A DNA stretch of 64,000 bases from Misgurnus anguillicaudatus. Its lineage: Eukaryota > Chordata > Actinopteri > Cypriniformes > Cobitidae. A model generated the notes under the pieces. That model did no database searches and was not told where the DNA came from. It saw only the letters and a list, made by a program, of their open reading frames with translations. How positions within the stretch are numbered: the stretch's first letter is position 1; each line of letters starts with the position of its first letter. Shown piece by piece: positions 1-11,230 of this stretch. The position numbers and the translations under genes were made by a program. Where the stretch lies: positions 12,054,001 through 12,118,000 of the forward strand of contig NC_073346.2 of assembly GCF_027580225.2 (NCBI RefSeq), in the 5' to 3' direction.

Positions 1-74
1 TATATAATAATAATAATATGCTGTGTGTGTTGCGCTGATGTAATGCGTGTGTATGTGTGTGTGTCTCCTCTCAG

Positions 75-872
75 AGTGAAAGCAGCAGCAGCAGCAGTGT
101 GTCCACCATGTTGGTGACCCAGGACTATGTGGCTGTAAAGGAGGATGAGATCAGTGTATATCAAGGAGAGGTTGTGCAGATATTGGCTTCCAATCAGCAG
201 AACATGTTTCTGGTTTTCCGCGCCGCCACAGAACAAGGCCCAGCGGCCGAGGGCTGGATCCCCGGCTATGTTCTGGGTCACACCTCCACCATTATCCCTG
301 ACTTCCCCGATGGAACCCTCAAGTGAGGATTGATTATGGATTGCTATTTTTGGTTATTGCAGACAAATCAGTTTTTAATTCGTGGTCCTGGAGTACCCAG
401 TGTTGCACATCGTGGGTCATTTTTGCACATAAAACATCTATTACGACCGTTCAACAGAAATATTGCAGACAGGGGAAGTATAAAGTACCCTTATAGTAGC
501 CCTCCAAATAATGTGCACTGTCTGTGAACTCCAGGCTCATAATCTATTGAGGTTTGATTTGGCTTTCACAATGATTTTAATCTTCGACACGATCTTACAC
601 ACTCAATATTAAAGATATCAGGGTTATATTTTCACAGAATGTTTGTAGGTCACTTTGGGTGCAAGCATCCAAAGAGATGGAGAAATGCTATGCTTTTTTC
701 CATACGGCAAAATGTTGAAGAGAAAAGATGACAGAATAACACGGCGGATATTGGATTTTGCGTAAAATTAAGAATTTACTTTTAAATACTGACCTGATAT
801 AAGTTAATACTGATTTTGGCAGTAACAAATTTTTTTCAAAAATGGCATTTATTGCGTTTTGGAACCAAACTC

Positions 873-945
<73 letters not shown>

Positions 946-1390
946 TGCAAAAAAGGACTTTCTCACTTAGTATTTTGTCTTGTTTTCAGTAGAAACATCT
1001 AAAAATTCTTATATTGAGATGTGTTTTTTGATGAGCAAATTGACCTAAGAAAATAAGTCTAGTTTTTAGAAAAAAATATACATATTTAAGTGAATTTGTG
1101 CTTAAAACAGGCAAAATATCTGCCAATGGGGTGAGAAAAAAATTGTGAAATAAGATTTCTTTTTTCTTAAACACTTAATTCAAGTAAAATTTTCTCACCC
1201 CATTGGCAGTTATTTTTGCTTGTTTTAAGCACAAATTCACTTAAATTGTATATTTTTTGTCTAAAAACTAGTATTATTTTCTTAGGTCATTTTGCTCATC
1301 AAGAAAATACATCTTGATTTAAGAATTTTTAGATATTTCTACTGAAAACAAGACAAAAATACTGAGTAAGAATTTGCAGTGTTTTTTGCA

Positions 1391-1444
<54 letters not shown>

Positions 1445-4400
1445 TAAAGAATAAATTTTTGCCATATGGGATGTAAAATTTGAAATGTATTTGCTTGCCC
1501 TTGAAATACATTTTAAAACATATGTTGATATATGAAGGTTCAAACTAAATATATTTCCAAATTCAAAAATATATTAAATTTAGCATTATTTTCTACAAAA
1601 TGTATTTATCATTTATTTAAAATATATCTTTGGCCAGATAAATTATTATTTTTCCGTATGGTTTAACTGCAGAATAGTGTAGTTACTTTATCTACCAGCA
1701 GAGGACAATGTTGTCCTGCCTAAACATGAGTGCTTGGTTAAATCTCTATGTGTATTAACCTTCAACATACTTAAAAAACACTTGTCGGCTACAACTACTT
1801 GACACATAGCATCACACCTAGCAGATAAACAGGAAACAAACGCTTTTATATTTACTGTCTATGTGAAAACACCTACTGACCTACTAAGATTCATATCAGA
1901 TGACCACCGTTAAGCTTTTAAACAAGTGAGTCAGAAAGCTTTATTGTCATGTCAACCACATAAAATGTTACTGTGTTTCTAGGACCTACACCAAACATAC
2001 AGTACTTACTACAAGTCACATCTTGCTAGTTTACTAAGTAATTGTCTTCTGTTTCTGTTTTACTTTTAGGAAATCTTCATCATGGCACACAGCCCTCCGC
2101 ATCAGACGGAAGTCCGAGAAGAGAGACAAAGAGGCCAGGAAGGAGAGCAAACCAGAAAATGGCTACCGCAAGTCTCGAGATGGACAAGCGAATAAAGTTT
2201 CTGTAAAGGTACTGCATTGCACATCTATTATCATTATACATTTTTTTGCATATTAGATGTTACAGCTCATCATTTCATTTTCACTAGCTTTTGAATCCCA
2301 ACTACATATATGATGGTAAGTTTAAATATCATATCTTTCTTGGAAATCTCTCTTGAACGATTAAATCAGATTGTAAAATCATAACGAGAAACTGAATGAC
2401 TGTAAGTTTCTGAATGGTTAGCAGCAGTTCCCCCTGAGTTTGTGGTCCCTCTGAGCGAGGTGTCGTGTGAGAGGGGCGACAGCGTGACTCTCCGCTGTAA
2501 GATCTGTGGGCAGCCTAAAGCCTCGGTCTCTTGGAGAGGACCTGACCAGAGCACTCTGACCAATGGTGGAAGATACACACTCACACACAGGTAAACACAC
2601 ACACATCGTATACTGTATGGACAGCAGGTGGCACTTTTGCTCCGTTTTTCTTTCGGGGGAAGAACAGTCATTTTGCACTTTCACATGCTTACTGAAATAA
2701 ACCTGTTATGAAATTTACTTAATGTTAGTTTTTCCATTCGTAGTGCACTGTAACATTTTCCTGTATACTGTATGCAAACTCAATCTGTTACTTACTTATA
2801 ATATTACAATCAATCTCACTATAGGATACTCACTATTTTTACATTTCATAAATGTCTAATAGTCATATTTGGATTATGTAACATTTGTGACCCTGTCTGT
2901 CATTTTGAGATTATGAACATCAAAGTTTGATTTCACATTGATTTAATGACCTTATGACCTTATTCATGACCTTATTCAGTCAATATTAAAGATATCAAGG
3001 ATATATTTTAACCGAATATTGCTTACATTATGTAACATGAGTTTATGATGAAAGTTAAATAGTTAAACAAAATAATGACTTTACCTGAGTTTTCACTGGC
3101 AGGGTCACAATTGCTTTTCTTTGTAAGCAAAATATAGCACAAGACCTATTTTTTTGTATCAGATTTTGAGTTTTAAAGCTTTCAAACAGTACATTCCCAC
3201 ATCAAAAAATACGTTAATGTACTATATTATACTACAGTTCATTCGAGTAATGATGACTACACAAATATTATACTAAGGGATTCTACTTTGTTAAATTGAT
3301 AAACTATACTAAGTAGTGTAGTATACTTCAGCAAACTGTAGTAAACATATTAGTATACTGTAGTGCTTATTTATACTCATTTGTATAAATGATATTAAAT
3401 TTTAGTATACTGTAGTAATTACTACACTAGTATACTATGTATACAGTACTATACTATTCTTTAGTTTTATATAGTAATATTTTATATTAATGTTAAGGTT
3501 CAAAAACACAATAGTATTTAGAAATTTGACTACAGTAAAAACCAAATGCTCTTTTTGAGTAGAGACCAAATATTAGTTATGTTCTTTATCGGTCAGCTGG
3601 TCATTATTATAAAATAAACAAGCTGTATATGTGGACCCTGGACCACAAAACATAAGTAGCATGGATACTTAGCCAAAATTGCATTGTATGGGTCAAAATT
3701 ATCTCTTTTATGATAAAAATCATTAGGATATTATGTAAAGATCATGTCCATGAAGATATTCTGTACATTTCCTATCTTAGACGTTATTTTTGTATTTTGT
3801 GAGTGGATGCAGTTGCTAATATTAGCTATTTAGCTACAAACATTAAATATTTAATGTTTAATTATTCATATATGTTTTAAGTGATTAAACTGAAACTGAT
3901 GTGTATATTTAGTGCAGTGGCGGCTGGTGACGTCTTTTTTTGAAGCACACGGTGCGAAGTTCGTCACAACATGTATGTGGCTTGTCATGTGTGTGATTTG
4001 TCATTTCAAAATATGTGTTCTGTGCTTTGAGAGATCGTGTGTGCATCACGTGTCATGCCAAAATAAGTGCCTGCTGCCTTGAACTTGAACTTGAAAGGAG
4101 ACGCTCGCGTGTGCCAGATACTCGCATAATCTCATGCGTAATCAGAGTTTAGTGTTAAGGGAGTGTCTTGCGAATATTTATGGAACGTGAGCGTCTCTTT
4201 TATCATAAACGCTTTTGACGCGTCTTCAGCAGGCACCTTTTTTGACAAAACACGTGATGCACACAGGATCTCTCCACACACATGACACATATTTTGGGAA
4301 ACACACACGTGACAACCCGAACACTTTATTTTAGCGCATCCTCGGAAGAGCAGTCATGAGCCGCCACTGATTTAGTGTTTATTAAGCTAATTATTACATC

Positions 4401-6257
4401 ACACAATGCTGTGAGTGATCAATCAGAATCAAGCTTTTTAGTGAGTCATGAAATATCAGGTTTTGTAAAGAGAGGAATGTGATCAAGCGTTTCTTTTCTA
4501 TGTTTAGCGAGACTGGTGAAGTGACCTTGCGTATCTCACCTGCCACACTGGATGATAGCGGCACGTACATCTGCATCGCCTCCAATGACGTCGGCTCAGT
4601 GACATCATCAGCCTACCTCCGAGTGCTCGGTGAGTTGAGAATGAACACACATTCATCTACAGGAAATCTGATCTATTTCCTTTCTGTTAGTATCTGTAAG
4701 ACACTAATGTTGTTGGTTTTTTTTTAGGAACTTGTGATGGCATCCTCTGGAAAGATAACTTTGAGTCCCTATACACTGAGGTCATGGAACTGGGCAGGTA
4801 GTGTTGTATATACTCGTATTCAGATTCAGCTCGACAACATTGTCAGTATTAAACATACTATGCACCAGGGGCATAGCCACGAGGGGGCCTGGGTGGGCCT
4901 TGGCCCCCTCATTTACATGTCCGGCCCCCTCAGATTTCCAATTGCTTAAAATAAAATAAGATTGTTGATTTCTTAGTCTGATTGATAGATTGACCAATCA
5001 AAATGCTGTGCGGTAAAATGCAGCTATTTTCAAACTTGATTGGATTAGCTCATGTCATGCATTGTTGTGCGTAACTTATATAAACTTAAATATATATATA
5101 CGAGTTGCCCCCTCATTATAATATAGGACCCCCCAAAAATTTAATTCTGGCTACGCCCCTGCTATGCACATGCCAAATATTTCAAACACGCATATGTTTG
5201 TTTTATCTCTGACTATAGAGGAAGGTTTGCCGTCACTAAGTGGTGTGAGCAGAGGGGGAGCCGGCGATCGGTGGCCGCTAAGCTTGTGAATAAGAAGCTA
5301 ATGCGTCGAGAGCAGGTGGTTCAGGAGCTGGCCGTCCTTCAGTGTCTTCAGCATCCTCATCTGGTGGCCCTGCTGGACACTTATGAGACACCAGCCAGTT
5401 ACGTTCTCATCCTGGAGATGTATGTGAAGTATGCTTCTATTGTTAATAACATTTAAAAAAAGAAGGGGTGTAGTTAAAACATTTTCTTGTTTCAGTGCTG
5501 ATCAAGGTCGTCTTCTCGACTATATCGTTAGCTGGGGGAACCTGACCGAAGAGAAAGTGACTCTTTATCTACGGGATATTTTAGAAGCTTTACATTACCT
5601 TCATGCGTGCAGGATAGCTCATCTTGACTTGAAGGTGAGACTTTGAAATCTTTAACAAAACAAATGATGCATGCTTATATTTACACATCCTTGTTTTGGG
5701 TCTTTTCCCAGCCTGAAAACGTAGTGATTGAGCATAGTTCAACCCAGCCTCTTGTCAAACTGACGGACTTTGGTGATGCGGTGCATCTCTCTAGCGCCCC
5801 CTACATCCATCCTCTGTTGGGCAGTCCGGAGTTCTCCGCACCCGAGCTGGTCTTGGGTGAGCCAGCTACTCTGGCGTCTGACCTCTGGAGTCTGGGTGTG
5901 CTTGCGTACGTGATGCTCAGCGGGGCGTCGCCATTTCTGGATGAAAGTGTCGAGGAGACCTGCCTCAACATCTGCCGCCTCGATTACAGCTTCCCGGAAG
6001 ATTATTTCCAGGGCGTGAGCCAGGCGGCGCGGGACTTCGTCCGCTTTTTACTGCAGGGCGAACCGTGCAGACGGCCCACTGCGCAGGTCTGCCTGCGGGA
6101 GGAACCGTGGCTGCAGCCGAACGCGGCGCTCGGATCGGCTCGCCTCGACACTTCCAGACTCATCTCCTTCATCGAGCGCAGGAAACACCAGAACGATGTG
6201 CGGCCCATAGCCGCACTCAAAGCCTTCCTGCGCAGTCGTCTCCTGAGCCAGACCTGA
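75..6257 (+). CDS. trio: TRIO-type Rho guanine-nucleotide exchange factor / Ser-Thr kinase, C-terminal exons (5' partial)
   Basis: Nine exons can be placed with canonical splice sites: 75-322, 2070-2208, 2288-2315, 2428-2590, 4508-4629, 4728-4797, 5219-5419, 5496-5634 and 5712-6257 (TGA). They total 1,656 nt, exactly 551 codons plus stop, with all phases compatible. In order they encode the second SH3 domain (starts MLVTQDYVAVKEDE), a basic linker, an Ig domain (paired Cys in RCKICG and YICIAS) and a protein kinase. Kinase landmarks are a GRGRF glycine loop, VAAK lysine, HLDLKPEN catalytic loop, TDFGD, an APEL segment, and a tail ending in a FIERRKHQNDVRP block. TRIO proteins activate Rac/RhoG/RhoA in axon guidance and cytoskeletal control; the GEF domains would lie upstream of this window. 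The Ig domain runs straight into the kinase without FN3, which fits TRIO rather than kalirin. Which of the two fish trio paralogs this is cannot be told. Confidence 0.93.
876..942. repeat. (TA)n microsatellite in trio intron
   Basis: About 33 uninterrupted AT/TA dinucleotides directly abut the left end of the foldback element at 943. The matching tract on the other side (1396-1442) suggests the element inserted into a pre-existing TA microsatellite. Confidence 0.95.
943..1393. mobile_element. Foldback MITE with ~200-bp inverted arms (CACTGCAAAAAA termini)
   Basis: The unit starts CACTGCAAAAAA and ends TTTTTTGCAGTG. The two halves are reverse complements over roughly 200 bp each: the left-arm segment reading CTGCCAATGGGGTGAG is mirrored by CTCACCCCATTGGCAG on the right. 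No coding capacity is seen. It sits in the 323-2069 intron of trio with TA repeats on both sides, consistent with a TA-targeting (Tc1/mariner-like) non-autonomous transposon. The superfamily is inferred from the target only. Confidence 0.85.
1396..1442. repeat. (TA)n microsatellite, right flank of the MITE
   Basis: About 23 TA dinucleotides follow the right end of the foldback element, continuing the tract interrupted by it. Confidence 0.95.
3181..3480. repeat. AT-rich tract with repeated TAGTATACTGTAG words
   Basis: Within the 2591-4507 trio intron, short words such as AGTATACT and ACTGTAGTA recur many times in both orientations. This looks like a degenerate simple or foldback repeat. No open frame is seen and no boundaries could be fixed. 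Confidence 0.4.
3635..3790. repeat. Dispersed repeat fragment (CTGGACCACAAAAC type)
   Basis: This begins with a CCTGGACCACAAAACA word and continues with GGGTCAAAATTATC and TTAGGATATTA. I recognise these as parts of a fish dispersed repeat that usually runs on for several hundred bases. Here it breaks off near 3790, so it is a truncated copy. Family assignment is from memory of the consensus and is tentative. Confidence 0.4.
3915..4369. mobile_element. hAT-type MITE with perfect 8-bp TSD
   Basis: Termini are CAGTGGCGGCT at the left and AGCCGCCACTG at the right. The 8-bp duplication ATTTAGTG occurs exactly at 3907-3914 and 4370-4377. The ends and TSD length are diagnostic of the hAT superfamily. 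The 455-bp interior has a long imperfect subterminal inverted repeat (words with CACGTGATGCACAC appear in both orientations) and no transposase. It lies 138 bp upstream of the trio exon at 4508. Confidence 0.93.
4866..5161. mobile_element. hAT-type MITE with perfect 8-bp TSD
   Basis: The 296-bp unit begins CAGGGGCATAGCCA and ends TGGCTACGCCCCTG. The 8-bp TSD CTATGCAC is exact at 4858-4865 and 5162-5169. The interior has C-rich subterminal stretches (GGCCCCCTC) and no coding. It fills most of the 4798-5218 trio intron, ending 57 bp before the exon at 5219. Confidence 0.94.
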
Positions 6258-6354
6258 GATAATGCAGCGTTCCAGACAGAGTCAGAGTTGAAATTTCCTG
6301 CTTTTAACTTTAAAGTAAATAGTCAAATGTCAATGAAACAAGATGGCAGTGATC

Positions 6355-6720
6355 ATTTGTTTGAATTTAATTAAATTTTTTTATATAGCGCCTTTCACAA
6401 TTGTTAATTATTTCAAAGCAGCTATACATGAATAGATGTAGGGGAAAACACAGAAAAATGTATAGATAAAATAAGAAGCACAATACAGCGGCTAAGAATA
6501 AACCATACAAGCGAGCGTAGTAATAATGTAACGTATACAGGAAACTGCTAAGTTAAGCCAATGTTGGCTGACTCTCCAGGGGATGAAAAAAAACCCTAGG
6601 ATAAAAACCCTGTGGGAAAACTCCTAGGAGGAGAAAAACCCTTGAAAAAGATACATATATATTTATATATATAAACACGATAGGGATATTAAACAGGTAG
6701 GCGGATTCACCACTATAACA
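6355..6720 (-). mobile_element. LINE-like 3' end fragment, copy 1
   Basis: Read on the minus strand this ends with GCTGCTTTGAAATAATT, an AACAATTGTGAAAGGCGC word and an AT-rich tail, a typical fish L2/CR1-like 3' end. It is clearly homologous, in opposite orientation, to 21808-22150. Both share the CTCCTAGG, TTTTCCCACAGGGTTTT and ACGCTCGCTTGTA blocks in the same order. It lies about 100 bp past the trio stop codon and may be part of the 3'UTR. Confidence 0.6.
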
Positions 6721-7049
6721 TAAAGAAATGTAATAATAAAAGTCAACAAATAACTATGATTGTAAGTGAAGAGCTCAGATGTAAAAGCCTCTAAACACCA
6801 CCTCGGCCCAAAATGAGATAATGATAATAACCGAATGCTCTCGGCATGTATTTTACATTCATCAAATACTTTCGCTTCAAATTCACTTAATTCTAGCCTT
6901 CAGCCATATTGTATTACAGCTTTGTTCGCAGAATCCATTAAACGCCACATTGATTTTAGCAAAGACCTCAAAGTGTCACAGCGCCCCTAATGTGTGATTC
7001 AGTTTCTTCATATTTACCTATTGAATTTTGCAAAATTTCTAGTTGCATC

Positions 7050-7270
7050 TTTATGGGGCATACACACCAAACGAGAATTCAACGATTTGTAGTAGATTAC
7101 ATACACAGTCAATGCAAAGACGCAAATATACGCAAACTTGCGCGGTGCGGTTGACACGAATTGGGTTACGCGATTGCACACGCTATTCACCTCAAACGCA
7201 TCTTCACGCAAGTTGAAAATATTCAACTCAAGCGAAATATTTGCGTGACACAAAGTTGAATCCTGTGAGG
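7050..7270 (+). repeat. CpG-containing dispersed repeat (ACACCAAACG type), copy 1
   Basis: This contains CACACCAAACGAG at the left and the block CAAGTTGAAAATATTCAACT followed by GCGTGACAC. The same blocks recur in inverted orientation at 10317-10565. CpG content is much higher than in the flanking DNA. It is probably a non-autonomous Harbinger/hAT-like element; exact ends were not resolved. Confidence 0.5.
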
Positions 7271-8376
7271 GATTTGTATACGCGATGGTGCATTAGTGAT
7301 TTTGCAACTATGTATTGTCCAAAGAAGTGGACATTTTTTAGAAATGTCAAAAACATTTGCATGCACTTAGAGGGTTTTGCAGCGAAAGACGGTCAAATTT
7401 GTTAAATTCGAATGAAATGACTAAAGTGATATTTGTAAAAATAATGCATTTTAATTACCGACTAATAACCTTTTCATTGCCGATAAAGTTAAATTACTCA
7501 ACCTATAAATGAGAGCCTGACAAAAAAATGCTTATTTACAAGAAAACATGTTAGATGCTCTTTAATCTGCTTTGCCAGACAATTAACAAGTGATCATATT
7601 AAAGTCAGAAGTAGGAAAATTTTCAAGTGACAATCTGTCTGGAACGCAGCATAAATATGGGAAGAAAAGCTGCTGAGGCACCCACGAGTATAAACCACAA
7701 ATAACAAACCATAAATACCAAAGGTTATGGTTTCACGTTGCCCTGCAGTTCTAAGTAAATAATGGAGGAAGTCTGGTGAAAAAAACAGAAAGATAAACAT
7801 ATATGTATATATACTGAAATCCCATCCTGATTTTATAGCCACAAAGTGTGGCGCAACGGTTCTGGGTTCCTGTTTTACTGCTGCTAACAAAACTCTGAAG
7901 TTTCCTTCCCTACCCTTTAAAAAATTCATTCCTGCTTTGTATGGACGACACTCACAAGACAAAAAAATGTGAATTAAGAATCGAGAGATTTTGTTTGTTT
8001 GAAGGTTATGTTTCCTGAGCCAGTAAGGTTTCAGACAGTATTTCAATCAGGTTGTTTCAGTGGAGTACTGTAATATGAAGTTACATTCAGGAAAGATTAC
8101 ATTTTGTATAAACCATGTATAGAAGCACAGTAAAGATGATATCTTTGGAGAAAAAGCTTATTTAAAGGGAATTTGATTGAATTTTTTTCGACATTCACCT
8201 CAAGATCATTTTAGCTGTAAGTTTCATGTTTAATAAGCATATGAATGAAACGACTTTTACCAGCTGCAACTCCTCCGACAAGGGGAGTAAAAAAGAAACG
8301 CTTCATTTCAATTCCCACGTGTCTATTCAGCCTTATGTTGTATATAAACTGAAGCTTCATTCGTGTTCATTTGCAG
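7271..8376. other. Intergenic, nothing recognised
   Basis: AT-rich DNA without a convincing exon. Open frames on the minus strand (for example 7594-8046) show no domain or coding bias. Confidence 0.5.
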
Positions 8377-8480
8377 TGTTTGAAATGCTTTCTCGCCGGC
8401 TGATCGACACCCGATACGAGGTGGAAAGCCGCCGAAGCCAGCAATCGTGTGTAACCACGGCAAACGTGCACTCTTTGTAA
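8377..8480 (+). CDS. Possible 3'-terminal coding exon of an unidentified gene
   Basis: A good acceptor (pyrimidine-rich tract ending TTTGCAG at 8376) is followed by a GC-rich open stretch ending in TAA at 8478-8480. Read in frame it encodes about 34 residues, starting FEMLSRRLIDTRY and ending CVTTANVHSL. Codons are GC-rich (CGC CGG CTG ATC GAC ACC) while the flanks are AT-rich. It is followed by about 900 bp that look like a 3'UTR. I do not recognise the protein and found no upstream exon between the trio end and this site. It could be an alternative last exon of trio (phase would allow joining after 4629), the end of another gene, or chance. Confidence 0.3.
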
Positions 8481-9410
8481 TTCATTGAGATTTCTATGTG
8501 CAATGTTGGGGCTTTAACATTTTGCAGCTATTTATAATAATTCGTGTTAAATGGACCTTGTCGTCGGCCACTGCGAGTTGAGATATGATGTGTCCGTGGC
8601 TCTTTTGCTGAGTTCTCCGTGTTCAGTATGATTTTTTTGTAAATGCTTAAAGCCTCATTGCTACAAATCGTTTGCGTCTACGTCACACTTCTGTTATGAA
8701 TGTTACTATTGATTTTTATTGTTATACCAAAGTTAATCTTTACGTACCTAAATAATTCTTCTCCCTGTTTGGTGGTTATTATTTGTAACAATAAGTTATG
8801 AATGCAATTCTGACTCCTAGAAAAGGAGTTTACATGCGTATTGATTGTCGATTTATTTATTGTGTCTTGTTCGGTTTTGTTAATCGAATTTAAGTCAGTA
8901 GTGCATATTGTTGAAATATTAGGATTTTTTTTATTTCTGTATCTGCTCATTGCAGCAGTAACGTATTAATGTAAGTTTGCATGACTAAATGACAATAATG
9001 ATTTCATTCCGACTATATTTGTTTGTTTTAGGTCGACTCTGGGTTAAATATGACGTACTATATCTGTTGTACAAGAAGAAAGCAAGTTTAGTTTTGGGTC
9101 ACCTCTGCACCGTGTTGCATTGGTGCAATTTATTAAATGGTCGGTCACAATATGTATCTTTTTTCAATTATGTTTAAGTTAATTAAGCTTTTAATGTATA
9201 GATGTACAGAAACCATGAAACCTGGACGTAGCTACACCCTGTTTTTTACATACCAATATAATGTCATTTTGAATGTTTTTGACTGTTCGTTTTGCATGTA
9301 TATTTCTTTGTACAGAAACCATGCTTGTTTGCACATTCTGTGCTGTACATACGTTCCTTTACCCTTAGTTATTTTTGAGATTAAACATCTGAAACATTTT
9401 ATTGGTACAA
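8481..9410 (+). other. Possible long 3'UTR
   Basis: Repeat-free, T-rich sequence follows the TAA at 8480. It includes TGTACA words and ATTAAA near 9380 shortly before TTTTATTGGTACAAC, which could be a polyadenylation region. This is an inference that depends on the exon at 8377 being real. Confidence 0.25.
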
Positions 9411-9972
9411 CTTGACTTCGGTGTTTTTTATCATTTACGAAACGCGCTTGCATGCGCTTCCTGGGAAATACAGTAGGCCTAATACAGTCACGGTCATTTT
9501 GTATACACAGCAATCATGCAAATGTATTTTCACACATTTCCTGACTCAATCTCTTGAGGTTTTCAGCAGACCATCCGGAGTGACTGAGAACATGGGCAGG
9601 TGTGAAACGTGTTGCTGCAGATGCGGTGATCAGAGATCCCAAAAACAGATAAAGGACGTATTGAAACTTCCCTGATCTAACTACACAGATTACAATGCAA
9701 CAGAAAAAAGAGAGAAGTTTGCTGATTTCTCTCTGAGGTGTTTGCAGAACAAAAACTTTGAAATAACTTTGAGCCATCTATAGATTTATCCAGATAATAA
9801 ACCACAAATAGGCCTACTTGCTAATTTTTGTTTGTTTGAATATGGGTAGTTAACATTCATGTGTATGTGATTTGTTTTGTTAAACTCTACCATTTAAAAT
9901 GGCACACATTTTTCATTTTAACAAAAGTTAATGTGTATTTCAACTATTGTAAATTTACTACTCCTTTTATGC
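9411..9972. other. Intergenic, nothing recognised
   Basis: No exon, repeat boundary or motif could be supported here. Confidence 0.4.
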
Positions 9973-10316
9973 TGCGTTTACACCAGCTGCGGTTGAGGCG
10001 GCAAAAACGCGATATTCGCGCGTATTTGGACGCTTGAACATTTTAAGCTTATGCGCTTCATTAGAGCGTGAAAGCCGTGCGTGAAATTCTAGTCATTTGA
10101 GACATTCACGTGGAAATTCGCGTCATAGGAGGGGCTTCTGCGACTCTGCTGAGACTCGGCTCGCTTCCTGTAATCACGTCACTACTGCAGCAAGGTCGTG
10201 ATTGGTTAACGTTAAGTTCAGATTTTTCACCACAGGATGCCTAATTCGCATCTTTGCATTGAGTTAACATGTAAATCACCTGCTCTTGCCACCTCTACCA
10301 CGGCTGGTGTAACTGT
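9973..10316. mobile_element. Harbinger-like MITE (GTTTACACCAGC termini)
   Basis: The left end reads GCGTTTACACCAGCTGCGG and the right end CCACGGCTGGTGTAAC, a clear terminal inverted repeat. The interior is CpG-rich. Its left ~150 bp (GGCAAAAACGCG, GGACGCTTGAACATTTTAAG) are repeated at 10608-10740, where they lead into a Harbinger transposase remnant, which suggests the parent family. A TSD was not resolved. Confidence 0.65.
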
Positions 10317-10565
10317 GGGTTTACACCAAACACGAAGCATGCAATCGCATCGCGTTGCTCGCTCTAGATTACTTCGCGGGATTTAACTTCGTGTCATGCA
10401 AATTTTTCGCTCCAGTTGAACATTTTCAAGTTGGGGGAAGACACATTTGAGGCGAATAGCGCGTGTTTTCACGGCAAACGCGCAGCCCATATCGCGTCAT
10501 TTGCATCGCCCCATGCGAGGACGCGTCTGATTGCATCTTTGCATTAACTTTGTATGTAATATACT
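10317..10565 (-). repeat. CpG-containing dispersed repeat (ACACCAAACG type), copy 2
   Basis: This begins GTTTACACCAAACACG. Its reverse complement carries the same ordered blocks as 7050-7270 (ATTACATACA, AATGCAAAG, CGCTATTCGCCTCAAA, ACTTGAAAATGTTCAACT). It separates the two related segments at 9973 and 10608, so it probably inserted into or beside the Harbinger copy. Confidence 0.5.
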
Positions 10566-10599
10566 CAGTAATATATACTCAGTTGAACCCACAGTAAAT

Positions 10600-10940
10600 G
10601 CAGCATTATGCGCTCGAGGTGGCAAAAACGTGCTAATCGCGCCTAGTTGGACGCTTGAACATTTTAAGCTTATGCACTTCATTCGCCCATGAAATTCTAG
10701 TGATTCGAGACATCATGCAGAAATCCGCATCTGCGACTGCCAGCCGGGTGACTTCAGTCGCATTGCAAAATGGCGGACACTGATGTTGTTGAGAGAGCAG
10801 TTGCGTTTTTTTTTTATTTGGAAAGCTAGAAAACGGCGTAGACTCGTTCGGCGCTGTATCTGGATCCATCAGATACTTCAGAGGCGCACCCAGCTTGGTT
10901 GACGGCCGCTTCCAGCAGTACTTAGTCTGTTTACCCTCTT
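10600..10940 (+). pseudogene. Harbinger (HARBI1-like) transposase N-terminal remnant
   Basis: 10608-10740 repeats the left end of the 9973 MITE. An ATG at about 10770 opens MADTDVVERAVAFF, then an Arg-rich stretch, then WIHQILQRRTQLG, and in a shifted frame DGRFQQY. This order (short acidic start, Arg-rich run, W-x-H-P/Q-x-L, then D-x-R-F-x-x-Y/F) matches the beginning of PIF/Harbinger nuclease proteins. Stops and at least one frameshift make it dead, and the catalytic DDE part is absent. Confidence 0.5.
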
Positions 10941-10989
10941 TTATCCCCATTTTGACATTTCAGGCTACATCTGTTTTGAAATTCTTATC

Positions 10990-11230
10990 AAATCGCATTT
11001 CCGGAAATCCATTTCAGGCAGAGTAGCTTTTCGTCACGTAAACACGTCAACAAATTTTTCTGCCAGCGTGACGTCGTTGCCATAGAAACAATGCAAATCA
11101 TCGACAAAACACTACAGGATGCACAGATCGGATCTGAACAGTTGTGATACACAATGTGGACGGTGAGTCTGTCAAATCGGATATGCACCAAAATCGGATT
11201 CGGACTGACAGTGTGAACAAGGTCTTAGAC
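10990..11230. repeat. hAT-like repeat fragment (GTGTGAACA end)
   Basis: The run TGTCAAATCGGATATGCACC followed by ATCGGATTCGGACTGACAGTG and TGTGAACA is typical of the ends of fish hAT-derived repeats. The left boundary is unclear; a related word (CAGATCGGATCTGAACAG) occurs 50 bp upstream. Confidence 0.35.

Noticed and set aside
75..6257. Kalirin rather than trio
   Set aside because: Kalirin has an FN3 domain between Ig and kinase; here the Ig exon leads directly to the short exon that starts the kinase. A lineage-specific loss cannot be fully excluded.
7594..8046. 150-codon minus-strand open frame
   Set aside because: AT-rich composition, no domain, no splice context and no conservation signal that can be seen.
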